Positions 15,841 through 22,647 of a stretch of DNA of 22,647 nt are shown here, in pieces (positions within the stretch are counted from its first letter, which is position 1; each line of letters opens with the position of its first letter). Under the pieces are notes generated by a model, which was not told the origin of the DNA, did not search any database, and saw only the letters and a list, made by a program, of their open reading frames with translations. The DNA is from a bacterium (GTDB lineage Bacteria; JAHJDO01): the NCBI GenBank assembly GCA_030611945.1, contig JAUWOV010000023.1:1-22647 (forward strand), read 5' to 3'. The position numbers and the translations under genes are program-made.

Positions 15841-17141
15841 TGTACTTCATCTACGACACATTTCTCTATGTAGCGTCTATCATTGCATCGCCCTATTTCT
15901 TATGCAAACTTGTTTTTACTGAAAAGCATAGAATGGGCTTATCACAGCGATTCGGTAAATTACCTCAGTCATTGATAGACATAGCTCAATCTGGCAAATC
16001 AGTCTGGATACATGCTGTTTCAGTGGGAGAAGTAGCTGCTGCAATACCATTCATTGACGAATTCAGAAAAATGTTTCCTGAATATAGAATTTTCCTTTCA
16101 ACGGTTACTGCTACAGGCAATCAGTTTGCAAAAAAAATAAAAAATATTGATGGATTATTCTTCTTTCCTTTTGACTATTCGTTCGCAGTTAAAAAAGCGC
16201 TAAAACATATAAATCCAAATATATTTATAACATTTGAGACAGAAATATGGCCCAATTTTCTCAAGTACGCTCAAGACATGAAAATCCCCTGCATACTCGT
16301 AAACGGACGTATATCTCCAGACTCTTTCAGGCGTTATAAAAAAGCAAAATTTTTCTTTAAACATATTCTGAGGAACTTTTCCGCATTCTGTATGCAAACA
16401 GAACAAGATAGAACAAGAATCATAGAATTAGGCGCAGAAAAAAGAAAAGTCAGAGTAACTGGAAATACAAAGTTTGACGCGCTTGTCAGCAAGGAAGAAA
16501 ACGCAGATGTAAAAAACAAGTTTACAAAACTCTTTGGAATTGGAGAAAATGATAAGATCATTATTGCCGGCAGTACGCACAAAGGTGAAGAAGAAAAGGT
16601 TTTAGACGCATTTGAATGTATTTGCCAAAAAGCCAGCAATGTCCTATTAATACTTGCGCCAAGACATCCTGAACGCTTTCCTGAAGTAACAAAACTGTTA
16701 CAAGATAGGAACATAGATTATATTTTAAGGTCAACCTTAAATGAGACCGAGAGAAAGAGACAGCAGGTCATAATTCTTGATACGATCGGAGAATTATCAA
16801 AACTATATACCATAGCTGACGTTGTATTTATCGGAGGAAGTTTGGTGTCTACTGGAGGACATAACGCCATTGAACCAGCAAGCCTTGAGAAACCTGTTGT
16901 TTTTGGTCCGTATATGTATAACTTTACTGAAAGCGCAAACCTGCTTCTTGAAGGCAAAGGAGCTATTCAGATATCTGACGAAGCGGAACTTGCGGCTTGT
17001 TTATTGAAGCTAATCTTAGATCCTGAATATGCAGAACAAATTGGTAAGATTGCAAAGGAAATCGTACAGGGAAAAAAAGGCGCAAGCAAAAGAAATCTTG
17101 AGATTATATCTGGATTTTTGGATAACGGTCCCGCCAGCTAA
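15837..17141 (+). CDS. waaA: 3-deoxy-D-manno-octulosonic acid (Kdo) transferase
   Basis: This 434-residue glycosyltransferase adds Kdo from CMP-Kdo to the lipid A precursor at the inner membrane. An N-terminal hydrophobic anchor is followed by WIHAVSVGE, with Glu65 as the expected catalytic base. VNGRISPDSFRRY lies in the acceptor half, and the CMP-Kdo binding half shows GSTHKGEE, APRHPERF and GGHNAIEPASLEKPVVFGP. Length is normal (about 420-430). The start overlaps the exporter stop (ATGATG), so the pair is coupled; the second ATG (15840) is an equal alternative. Its presence shows the organism makes LPS. The final residues (NGPAS) and the stop come from a hairpin-forming repeat and look like a non-native tail. 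Confidence 0.95.
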   Translation: MMYFIYDTFLYVASIIASPYFLCKLVFTEKHRMGLSQRFGKLPQSLIDIAQSGKSVWIHAVSVGEVAAAIPFIDEFRKMFPEYRIFLSTVTATGNQFAKKIKNIDGLFFFPFDYSFAVKKALKHINPNIFITFETEIWPNFLKYAQDMKIPCILVNGRISPDSFRRYKKAKFFFKHILRNFSAFCMQTEQDRTRIIELGAEKRKVRVTGNTKFDALVSKEENADVKNKFTKLFGIGENDKIIIAGSTHKGEEEKVLDAFECICQKASNVLLILAPRHPERFPEVTKLLQDRNIDYILRSTLNETERKRQQVIILDTIGELSKLYTIADVVFIGGSLVSTGGHNAIEPASLEKPVVFGPYMYNFTESANLLLEGKGAIQISDEAELAACLLKLILDPEYAEQIGKIAKEIVQGKKGASKRNLEIISGFLDNGPAS

Positions 17142-17150
17142 AGCAGGCGG
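17131..17150 (+). repeat. Hairpin-forming palindrome covering the waaA stop
   Basis: CCGCC-A-GC-TAAA-GC-A-GGCGG folds into a stem of 5 bp, an A-A mismatch, 2 bp and a 4-nt loop. The waaA stop codon (17139-17141) overlaps the loop. No T run follows, so a simple intrinsic terminator is not supported. It resembles the dispersed palindromes seen in many candidate-phylum genomes. Confidence 0.55.
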
Positions 17151-17168
17151 TTGCAACAGAGGAGACAA

Positions 17169-17188
17169 CAGACTGCTTCAGCTGTCTG
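17169..17188 (+). repeat. Second hairpin with the same layout as the one at the waaA stop
   Basis: CAGAC-T-GC-TTCA-GC-T-GTCTG forms 5 bp, a T-T mismatch, 2 bp and a 4-nt loop, the same architecture as 17131-17150 with different outer bases. It lies 18 nt downstream in the gap before the toxin gene. It could help terminate the waaA transcript, but no U-tract follows. Confidence 0.4.
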
Positions 17189-17266
17189 GGTGAGTGAAAG
17201 CAAGTGCCTGTTCATTTCCAGTCAAACAAACAAATAGATTTTGAGGAAACTCCAAAAATAATAATA

Positions 17267-17295
17267 TTGACAAAAGATAGGCATTGTCATATATT
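17267..17295 (+). promoter_or_regulatory. Consensus-like promoter of the toxin-antitoxin pair, leaderless
   Basis: A perfect TTGACA (17267-17272) and TATATT (17290-17295) are spaced 17 bp apart. The expected start, 7 nt after the -10 box, is the G of the toxin's GTG start codon at 17302. No Shine-Dalgarno is present between them, so the toxin mRNA is probably leaderless. Confidence 0.75.
17268..17289 (+). promoter_or_regulatory. Candidate autoregulatory operator of the toxin-antitoxin pair
   Basis: TGACAA (17268-17273) and TTGTCA (17284-17289) form a perfect inverted repeat with a 10-bp spacer, with half-sites about 1.5 helical turns apart. It covers the -35 box and the spacer up to the -10 box, so bound protein would block RNA polymerase. 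RHH antitoxins commonly repress their own promoters through such sites. Confidence 0.5.
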
Positions 17296-17301
17296 TAGCT
17301 T

Positions 17302-17571
17302 GTGAAATTCAATTGGAGTCCAGAAAAAAACAAATGGCTGGCGGAAAACCGTAGCATTACATTTGAGGAAATAATTTATCTTATAGACGAAGGATATTTG
17401 CGTGCGATTCTAAAGCACCCGAAGAAAGCAAATCAAAAAATATTTGTGGTTGAACGCGAAGGGTATGCATTTAATGTGCCCTCTGTGGAAGAACATGATG
17501 GAACATGTTTTTTAAAAACAATATATCCAAGTCGTTCATCAACCAAAAAACATATTGGAGGCAAAAAATGA
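17302..17571 (+). CDS. brnT: BrnT-like toxin of a type II toxin-antitoxin pair
   Basis: This 89-residue protein fits the BrnT family (RelE-like fold, RNase toxins). It has the N-terminal MKFNWSPEKN, the helix containing ITFEEIIYLIDEG, a basic HPKKANQKIFVVE strand, and the C-terminal FLKTIYPSR segment that carries family-typical basic residues. The GTG start is chosen because family members begin M-K-F-x-W and because it matches the predicted transcript start. It is followed by the antitoxin gene with an ATGA overlap, the normal BrnTA order (toxin first). Members of the family cut mRNA and slow growth under stress; that activity is assumed here from homology. Confidence 0.75.
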   Translation: MKFNWSPEKNKWLAENRSITFEEIIYLIDEGYLRAILKHPKKANQKIFVVEREGYAFNVPSVEEHDGTCFLKTIYPSRSSTKKHIGGKK

Positions 17572-17843
17572 AAAAGCTACTGCTCACTAAAGAAGAAGCG
17601 GCGTTGGAAAAGGAAATCGAAAATGGCGAATGGGTTGCCGTTCCCGATATGACAAAAGAAATAAAAAAATATCAAACTCATGCCCGTAATGCTTTGAATA
17701 AGATCAAAAAGATCAATATCCGCATGTCCGATTGGGACTATAACAATATAAAGCTGCGGGCTGTTCAGGAAGGACTGCCTTATCAAACATTAGTTTCAAG
17801 CATAATTCACAAATATTTAACGGGACAAATAAAAGCCGGTTAA
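17568..17843 (+). CDS. CopG/RHH-like antitoxin paired with the BrnT-like toxin
   Basis: This 91-residue protein starts MKKLLLTKEEAALEKEIENG, then an acidic/aromatic toxin-binding type stretch (GEWVAVPDM...YQTHARNAL). It ends in a ribbon-helix-helix-like unit: the strand INIRMSDWD, a helix through LRAVQEG, LPYQTL, and a second helix SSIIHKYLTG. This layout matches BrnA/COG5304-type antitoxins that neutralise BrnT toxins and bind their own promoter. I use the ATG at 17568, overlapping the toxin stop, rather than the upstream in-frame ATG at 17505, because the intervening 21 codons only retrace the toxin gene and the family begins at the MKK position. The stop is 13 nt before the radical SAM gene. 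Confidence 0.75.
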   Translation: MKKLLLTKEEAALEKEIENGEWVAVPDMTKEIKKYQTHARNALNKIKKINIRMSDWDYNNIKLRAVQEGLPYQTLVSSIIHKYLTGQIKAG

Positions 17844-17856
17844 AGGTCGCAGAATT

Positions 17857-18720
17857 ATGAAAGAAGCTCTATATTATAAAAAGCTCAACAATGATTCTGT
17901 GCAATGTTTGCTCTGTCCCAAGCTATGTAAGATCAAGGAGGGGAAAAGCGGATTCTGTGGCGCAAGGAAAAATATAGGGAATAAGCTGTTCTCAAACATA
18001 TATTCCAGCGTTAGTTCACATGGAATGGATCCTATAGAGAAAAAACCTCTGTATCGCTTTTACCCTGGGAAATTAATCCTTTCGTTAGGAACTGTCGGCT
18101 GTAATTTTGCCTGCCCTTTTTGTCAAAACTGGCAGATCTCTCAAGAGCGTAATGTTCCTACTCAGCATATGTCACCGGCTGAAGCTGTAGAAAAGGCTCT
18201 GGAGGCAAATTCAATCGGCATTGCATATACATACTCTGAACCAATGATATGGTATGAATATGTAATGGATACAGCTAAGCTTGCCAGAGAAAAAGGCTTG
18301 AAAAACGTGCTTGTAACAAACGGCTATATTAATGAAGACCCGCTCAAAGAATTACTGCCATTTATAGATGCCATGAATATTGATTTAAAGGCTTTTGACG
18401 AAAAATTCTATAAAGAAATCTGCAAAGGAGACCTTGAAACTGTATTGAAAACAATAAAAATATCCAGCGCAAGCTGCCATATAGAGATAACAAATCTTGT
18501 TATCCCGGGATTTAATGACACAATCGGACACTTTGAAAATCTCGTCAACTGGACGGTGAAAAATATAGGAACAGATATCCCTCTGCATTTTTCGAGATAT
18601 TTCCCGCAATATAAGATGGAAACCAGTTCTTCTATTACTCCGATTGAAACTCTAAAGCAGGCATACAAAATTGCAAAGAAAAAGTTAAGGTATGTATATT
18701 TGGGGAATGTAGTGATATAA
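17857..18720 (+). CDS. amrS: AmmeMemoRadiSam-type radical SAM enzyme, short C-terminus
   Basis: This 287-residue protein has the radical SAM cluster motif CNFACPFC (Cys82, Cys86, Cys89), which binds a 4Fe-4S cluster to cleave S-adenosylmethionine. The N-terminal Cys set (17, 20, 24, 34) and GFCGAR are typical of AmrS. Conserved stretches include MDPIEKKPLYRFYPG, YTYSEP and LVTNGYI, with HFSRYFPQY late in the protein. AmrS normally acts with AMMECR1 and Memo proteins; neither is in the window. Family members usually run on past the final LRYVYLGNV for some 40 residues with a CPxCG zinc-type tail; this one stops at GNVVI with two tandem stop codons, and no remnant of the tail was found downstream. 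The reaction is not known for most members. Confidence 0.88.
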   Translation: MKEALYYKKLNNDSVQCLLCPKLCKIKEGKSGFCGARKNIGNKLFSNIYSSVSSHGMDPIEKKPLYRFYPGKLILSLGTVGCNFACPFCQNWQISQERNVPTQHMSPAEAVEKALEANSIGIAYTYSEPMIWYEYVMDTAKLAREKGLKNVLVTNGYINEDPLKELLPFIDAMNIDLKAFDEKFYKEICKGDLETVLKTIKISSASCHIEITNLVIPGFNDTIGHFENLVNWTVKNIGTDIPLHFSRYFPQYKMETSSSITPIETLKQAYKIAKKKLRYVYLGNVVI

Positions 18721-18721
18721 T
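18713..18721 (+). promoter_or_regulatory. Extended -10 promoter candidate for the DUF4321 gene
   Basis: TGATATAAT matches the extended -10 form TGnTATAAT, within the last codons of the radical SAM gene. The upstream -35 region is weak, as is usual for this class. The predicted start near 18728 leaves a leader of about 19 nt that carries the Shine-Dalgarno at 18734-18738. Confidence 0.4.
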
Positions 18722-18733
18722 AAATGAAATTTT

Positions 18734-18738
18734 GGAGG
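18734..18738 (+). promoter_or_regulatory. Shine-Dalgarno that decides the DUF4321 start
   Basis: GGAGG lies 8 nt before the ATG at 18747. A longer frame could begin at the TTG at 18732, but that would place this Shine-Dalgarno inside the coding sequence, so the ATG is the better start. Confidence 0.7.
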
Positions 18739-18746
18739 GCTATATA

Positions 18747-19013
18747 ATGGCATTATTAAAAGGCAGAATAGGATCTTTTTTAGGGGTAATATTAATAAGC
18801 GCGCTTGTAGGCAGTGTAGTAGGAGAAATCTTTGGAGTACTTATTCCCACAGGTTTCTGGCATAATGCTTTTGCTGCGGGTCCAAAATTTCAGCTTGGCC
18901 CGGCGCCTTTAGATCTAGTAGTCTTGAGTATAACTCTGGGATTTGCTCTAAAGATTAATCTATGCGGGTTACTGGGAATTATAGTAGGTGTATTAATATA
19001 TAGAAAATTATAG
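18747..19013 (+). CDS. DUF4321 small membrane protein
   Basis: This 88-residue protein has two hydrophobic segments, about 10-32 ([23 protein letters not shown]) and about 58-86 (a Leu/Ile/Gly-rich helix ending at RKL). They flank a short polar loop with [11 protein letters not shown] and a [21 protein letters not shown] stretch typical of DUF4321. The function of the family is unknown. It lies 26 nt after the radical SAM gene and is convergent with rpoD: its TAG (19011-19013) lies inside the rpoD coding span, so the genes share 6 nt. Confidence 0.8.
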   Translation: MALLKGRIGSFLGVILISALVGSVVGEIFGVLIPTGFWHNAFAAGPKFQLGPAPLDLVVLSITLGFALKINLCGLLGIIVGVLIYRKL

Positions 19014-20648
19014 GGGCATGTCGCGCCGTGCCCCTACCTCAAGGAATCCCTTAAGCTTTTTACTCCTGATTGGGTGACATAGCTTTTTCAAAGCCTTTGC
19101 TTCTATTTGGCGGATCCTCTCTCTTGTTACATGGAATACATTGCCTACTTCTTCCAAAGTATGAGGATATCCATTATTAAGACCAAACCTGAGTCTTAAT
19201 ATCTTTGCCTCCCTCTCAGTAAGGGTTACCAGAACCTCTTCCAACTGTTCCTTTAACATTACAGATGAAGTAGCATCTGATGGAGAAACAATACTCTTAT
19301 CCTCTATAAAATCTCCGAAATGAGTATCTCCCTCATCTCCTACCGGTGCTTCAAGAGATATTGGATGCTGGGCTATCTTAACTATGCCGCGAACTTTATC
19401 TATAGGCAGTTTCATTCTTTCTGCAAGCTTTTCCGGGCTTGGTTCTTCTCCAAACTCCTGTATCAGTTCACGTGATGCTCTTGCAAACTTATTAATCGTT
19501 TCTATCATGTGCACAGGAATACGAATTGTTCTAGCCTGATCAGCTATTGCTCTTGTTATTGCCTGGCGAATCCACCATGTTGCATAAGTAGAAAACTTAT
19601 AACCCCGTTTATGCTCAAATTTATCTATAGCTTTCATTAGACCTATGTTTCCTTCTTGAATCAGATCCAAAAATGGCAAGCCTCTATTAACATACTTCTT
19701 GGCGATACTTACGACAAGACGTAGGTTTGCCTCTGCCATTTCCTTCTTTGCTGCAGAAATCCTTATTTCCTCATGCTCTATTTCCTTCACTAATTCAGAC
19801 AGCTGATCAAAGGATAGTGCAGCTTCCGATTCTAAATATCTTATTCTTCTCCGACTTTTGCTTATTCTCACTTTATCTGTAATCTCATTAATTCTTGTTT
19901 TTATCTCCTGCATTTCTTTGAGAGAAGATTTTATCTTATTAGCAGTTTCTAATATATCTGTCTGATTTAATTTAAGCTTACTTCCGACTTTTATAATCCT
20001 ATTTTTTTCGGAATTTATTTCTTCTGTTATTTTTAACTCCTGTTTTTTTGAGAGTCCATGTTTTCTTAGTTTCTTCTTTAAATCATGAATTTTTATGTCA
20101 GCGCCGCTTATACTATCTAATAAAGCAGGCATTCTTTCTAATAGATCTTTGCTTTGAATGTCTATTTCATTATCAATAATATCCTCAATTTCTGTTTCAG
20201 TATCTTTTAGCTTTTTAAGATATCTATCAACTATGATCTTTATTTGTTTAGGTGCAAACCCACAGGTAAATACTAGTCTTCTTAATTTTCTCTCTGCCTT
20301 TTCAATCTTCTTCGCCAGTTTTCTCTCCTGCTCTCTGGTAAGTAAAGCAATCTGCCCCATCTGATGCAAATATGTGCGCACAGGATCACTAACTTTTGAC
20401 TTTGTAGCAACATCCAGTGTTTCTTCAACTTCTTTTTCTTTTGAAACAGCTGTAATCTTAGTCTCAGGAGTAGATAAAATCTCAATATCCATATCTCCCA
20501 GCATCATAAGAATGTCATCAATCCGCTCTGATGAGACAACATCCCCGGGAAGCATCTCGTTTATCTCTTCATAAGTTAGATGTCCTTTTTTCTTTCCTGC
20601 CTCTATTAATTTTTTTGTGCCTTTAGGGTATCTTTTTCTCTTATCCAT
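19008..20648 (-). CDS. rpoD: Primary RNA polymerase sigma factor (sigma-70)
   Basis: This 546-residue housekeeping sigma factor directs RNA polymerase to the -35/-10 promoters seen in this window. It has region 1.1 at the N-terminus, region 1.2 ([21 protein letters not shown]) at about 87, and a helical non-conserved insert. Region 2 begins near 304 ([18 protein letters not shown], then [20 protein letters not shown]), region 3 follows, and region 4.2 carries [17 protein letters not shown]. The start overlaps the end of dnaG by 8 nt, as expected for a coupled dnaG-rpoD operon. The native end is probably ...KLKGFLE; the last nine residues (VGARRDMPL) are encoded by a palindromic repeat that also covers the stop of the opposing gene. 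Confidence 0.97.
   Translation of the reverse strand: MDKRKRYPKGTKKLIEAGKKKGHLTYEEINEMLPGDVVSSERIDDILMMLGDMDIEILSTPETKITAVSKEKEVEETLDVATKSKVSDPVRTYLHQMGQIALLTREQERKLAKKIEKAERKLRRLVFTCGFAPKQIKIIVDRYLKKLKDTETEIEDIIDNEIDIQSKDLLERMPALLDSISGADIKIHDLKKKLRKHGLSKKQELKITEEINSEKNRIIKVGSKLKLNQTDILETANKIKSSLKEMQEIKTRINEITDKVRISKSRRRIRYLESEAALSFDQLSELVKEIEHEEIRISAAKKEMAEANLRLVVSIAKKYVNRGLPFLDLIQEGNIGLMKAIDKFEHKRGYKFSTYATWWIRQAITRAIADQARTIRIPVHMIETINKFARASRELIQEFGEEPSPEKLAERMKLPIDKVRGIVKIAQHPISLEAPVGDEGDTHFGDFIEDKSIVSPSDATSSVMLKEQLEEVLVTLTEREAKILRLRFGLNNGYPHTLEEVGNVFHVTRERIRQIEAKALKKLCHPIRSKKLKGFLEVGARRDMPL
19011..19036. repeat. REP-like palindrome between convergent genes; possible terminator
   Basis: This 26-nt near-perfect palindrome has outer arms TAGGGGCA and TGCCCCTA. 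It pairs across its full length except one T-C mismatch and one wobble. It belongs by look to the GTAGGGGC-type palindromes scattered through many bacterial genomes. In the rpoD direction it is followed by the T-rich TAATTTTC, so it may end the rpoD transcript. It encodes the last nine codons of rpoD. Confidence 0.65.
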
Positions 20649-22410
20649 GCTTTACATTTACCTTTCTACATTGTATTATCAATTCTTTCTGTTCCATTAT
20701 CTGCTTTAGAAGGCTCCTTACCTTACCTGTTTCTTTTGTTTTTTCTAAACTTGCATTGAGCTCAGTTATCCTTTTATTTATTTTTTTCTCTTTCAGCTTT
20801 GCTATTGTCTGATTAACTTCTTTTTCTTTTTCAGAATGAGGAACAGTTTCCATAATGAGACCTGTAACTACGTCCTTAAGCGCATCATTTTCCAGATGAG
20901 TTAAAACATTTTTATGAGATGATATTTTACCGGCTGTGTCAAGTTCAAACAATAGTTTTGCAACTTGTTGATAGTCGTTATTCAAGAAGTCCTCCACATC
21001 TAAAGACCGACGCACTTTTTTAACAATATCTGTATCTTCCAGCATCAATTGCAGCAAGTGTTTCTCAATCCTTTCTGTTGGCAGGAGAGATACACTTGGA
21101 TTATAGGATATTTGCTCAGATGTTTGATTTTCTATTTTCTCTATCTCGTCTAATATAGATGCTTCATTTAATGATAATTTTTCTGCTAAATATTTGATAT
21201 ATTCGGATTTTCTAATGGAATCTGTTATCTTGCTGATTGTAGGAAGTATATTTTTTGCAATCTCTGCCTTGCCGTCTATGGATGCTGAGTCTAGCTGATT
21301 TTCTAAAATACTAATCCTGTAAGTAATAATATCAACTGCTTCTTCCAGCATATTGGAAAACTTGTTTTTGCCATATTTATTAAGAAAACTATCAGGATCT
21401 TCTCCTGCAGGCAGTTTAACAATTTTTACTATTAACCCTTGCTCAACTAAGATATCTAATCCGCGTAATGTTGCATTAGTCCCGGCTGTATCCCCGTCAT
21501 AGACTATAGTCGCTTTTGTGGCATATCTTAACAGCAATTTAGCCTGTTGAACTGTTAAGGATGTTCCTGAGGATGCTACAACATTTAGAAACCCTGCTTG
21601 ATAAAGCGGCAGAAGATCCATATATCCTTCCACTATAACAGCATGCTTATTATCAGCTATCTCCTTTTTCGCAATATTAAGTCCATAAAGAATATTGCTC
21701 TTATTGTATAAATCTGTTTGCGGAGAATTTAGATATTTGGGAAGCGTTTTATCATCAAGCGCTCTGCCCGCAAAACCCACAATTTTCCCCTGTATATTAT
21801 GTATTGGAAATATAATACGATTCTTAAACCTTACATACCTATTTTTCTCTTGAGAATCATACGCAGTTATTCCCGCTTTATCTAAAAATGCCTCGGATAT
21901 TTTTTGCCCTTTAGCAAATTCCAACAAACTCTTTGGAGAGGCTGGAGCATATCCAAGTTTAAAATCTTTAATTGTCTGGCTGCTAATTCCCCTGTTCTTC
22001 AGATACTCACAGGCATGTTTACCTTCTGAACTATTTATCAGCATATTCGCAAAATAATCAGAGATCATATTGTTAATTTTATACAGATCCAGAACATCAG
22101 TATTTATTTTTTGTCTTGTAATAGAGATTCCAACTTTATTTGCAAGCAGCTCTACCGCTTCAATAAAAGTCATATTTTCGTATTTCATTACAAAGCCAAA
22201 TACATTACCTCCTGCTCCACAGCCAAAGCAATGAAATATTTGTTTTTCCGGGCTGACCACAAATGACGGGGTTTTTTCATGATGAAATGGACACAGCGCT
22301 TTAAAACTTCTCCCTACCTGTTTTAGGGGAATATAACCGGAAATAATTGAAACAATATCGCTCTGCTGCTGTATATTTTCAATAACCGACTCAGGAATCA
22401 TTCCAGCCAT
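20641..22410 (-). CDS. dnaG: DNA primase
   Basis: This 589-residue primase makes RNA primers for replication forks with the DnaB helicase. The N-terminal CHC2-type zinc finger is intact: Cys40-Pro-Phe-His43 and Cys61-Phe-Gly-Cys64. A catalytic core follows, with the TOPRIM motifs EGYMD (Glu261, Asp265) and DGD (Asp305, Asp307) that bind magnesium. The C-terminal third (about 430-589) is the helical DnaB-interacting region. The start at 22410 gives [13 protein letters not shown] with a weak AAGGCGG about 9-15 nt upstream; the internal ATG at residue 4 is a possible alternative. It heads the dnaG-rpoD operon, a common bacterial arrangement. Confidence 0.97.
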   Translation of the reverse strand: MAGMIPESVIENIQQQSDIVSIISGYIPLKQVGRSFKALCPFHHEKTPSFVVSPEKQIFHCFGCGAGGNVFGFVMKYENMTFIEAVELLANKVGISITRQKINTDVLDLYKINNMISDYFANMLINSSEGKHACEYLKNRGISSQTIKDFKLGYAPASPKSLLEFAKGQKISEAFLDKAGITAYDSQEKNRYVRFKNRIIFPIHNIQGKIVGFAGRALDDKTLPKYLNSPQTDLYNKSNILYGLNIAKKEIADNKHAVIVEGYMDLLPLYQAGFLNVVASSGTSLTVQQAKLLLRYATKATIVYDGDTAGTNATLRGLDILVEQGLIVKIVKLPAGEDPDSFLNKYGKNKFSNMLEEAVDIITYRISILENQLDSASIDGKAEIAKNILPTISKITDSIRKSEYIKYLAEKLSLNEASILDEIEKIENQTSEQISYNPSVSLLPTERIEKHLLQLMLEDTDIVKKVRRSLDVEDFLNNDYQQVAKLLFELDTAGKISSHKNVLTHLENDALKDVVTGLIMETVPHSEKEKEVNQTIAKLKEKKINKRITELNASLEKTKETGKVRSLLKQIMEQKELIIQCRKVNVKHG

Positions 22411-22469
22411 GAATTTAGACCGCCTTGGTTGACGTTTTTTCTAAAAAGCTAAACCGAAAGTCTAACACG

Positions 22470-22499
22470 AGAATACGTAAATTGTCAAACTATTGTCAA
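22470..22499 (-). promoter_or_regulatory. Promoter of the dnaG-rpoD operon
   Basis: On the minus strand a perfect TTGACA (plus-strand 22494-22499) and TATTCT (22470-22475) are separated by 18 bp. Transcription would start near 22463, leaving a leader of about 53 nt before dnaG. A second TTGACA lies 11 bp downstream (22483-22488) but has a poorer partner -10 box. Confidence 0.6.
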
Positions 22500-22515
22500 C
22501 CACCCAAATGGAAAT

Positions 22516-22534
22516 GGTAAGATACATCCTTACC
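22516..22534. repeat. Small hairpin upstream of the dnaG promoter
   Basis: GGTAAG and CTTACC form a 6-bp stem with a 7-nt loop. It is outside any gene and just upstream of the dnaG promoter. The role is not clear, and chance is possible. Confidence 0.3.
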
Positions 22535-22555
22535 CCCTAGGTGGAGGATACAAGG

Positions 22556-22587
22556 GACCCCATCCCGAAAGCTTTCGGGATGGGGTC
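22556..22587. repeat. 32-bp perfect palindrome
   Basis: Two 16-bp arms meet without a loop, centred on the AAGCTT between 22571 and 22572; the outer arms begin GACCCC and end GGGGTC. It is G+C-rich in an A+T-rich gap, is not followed by a clear T run, and looks like a dispersed palindromic element rather than an operator of dnaG, whose promoter lies over 50 bp away. Confidence 0.75.
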
Positions 22588-22647
22588 AGGAAAATATTAA
22601 TAGTATCTACGGGAATATTTAAGGAGATAAAGAAAGAAGCATCATGT

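Noticed and set aside
17505-17567. Longer antitoxin beginning at 17505
   Set aside because: The extra 21 residues lie over the toxin gene in another frame and do not look like the family. ATGA coupling at 17568 is the normal layout.
17857-18720. Radical SAM gene as an anaerobic sulfatase-maturing enzyme for the nearby sulfatases
   Set aside because: The N-terminal Cys set, the GFCGAR segment and the HFSRYFPQY region are those of the AmrS family, and the SPASM-type C-terminal Cys clusters needed for maturing sulfatases are absent.
20158-20574. Two Ser/Ile-rich open frames on the + strand inside rpoD
   Set aside because: They are antisense to conserved sigma-factor coding sequence, have no ribosome sites, and their composition is what reversed Lys/Glu-rich codons give.
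22415-22465. TTAGAC/GTCTAA pairing across the dnaG leader as a regulatory fold
   Set aside because: Only 6 bp closing a loop of about 40 nt, which is expected by chance in A+T-rich sequence.
22621-22647. AAGGAG followed by an ATG at 22644 as the start of a new + strand gene at the right edge
   Set aside because: The spacing of 17 nt is too long and only four bases of possible coding sequence are present.

Overview
The window reads as a piece of an AT-rich, Gram-negative bacterial chromosome. A Kdo transferase (waaA) implies lipopolysaccharide. Clustered sulfatases, a GH42-like glycosidase, a ceramidase-like enzyme and TIM-barrel sugar isomerases are a gene mix typical of PVC-type and neighbouring candidate phyla (Omnitrophota or Kiritimatiellota-like). 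That placement is inferred from gene content; no 16S or other phylum-specific marker is present.

Region 1 (about 130-15013, all + strand) is a carbohydrate/sulfate catabolic cluster. In order it holds a large GH42-like glycosidase, an exported DUF2341-like protein, a DegT-type PLP aminotransferase, a TIM-barrel sugar isomerase/epimerase, a short neutral-ceramidase-like metallohydrolase, sulfatase 1, a TIM-barrel plus PHP-like (DUF3604) fusion, sulfatase 2 and sulfatase 3. Spacing is tight (from a 20-nt overlap to about 85 nt) and no convincing internal terminator was found, so it could be one operon. All three sulfatases keep the Cys-x-Pro-x-Arg motif that is converted to formylglycine, and none has a signal peptide, so desulfation looks cytosolic. 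The four genes from the aminotransferase to sulfatase 1 are bounded by a near-perfect 31-bp direct repeat, and sulfatase 1 is clearly richer in G+C than its neighbours. Both point to modular assembly of the cluster.

Region 2 (15043-17150) holds a TauE/SafE-type anion exporter and waaA, overlapping at ATGA, behind a near-consensus promoter that would start the mRNA at the exporter's ATG (leaderless). The exporter beside three sulfatases suggests removal of released sulfur oxyanions, but this is inference.

Region 3 (17267-19013) holds a BrnT-like toxin with a CopG/RHH-like antitoxin, again with a strong promoter that looks leaderless and a likely operator. They are followed by an AmmeMemoRadiSam-type radical SAM enzyme lacking the usual C-terminal tail and a small DUF4321 membrane protein.

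Region 4 (19008-22499, - strand) is the housekeeping dnaG-rpoD pair, convergent with region 3 and overlapping it by 6 nt. A palindromic repeat has supplied the last nine codons of rpoD. Other palindromes lie at the end of waaA and upstream of dnaG. No rRNA, tRNA, CRISPR array, transposase or phage gene was seen, and no gene-free stretch exceeds 300 bases.
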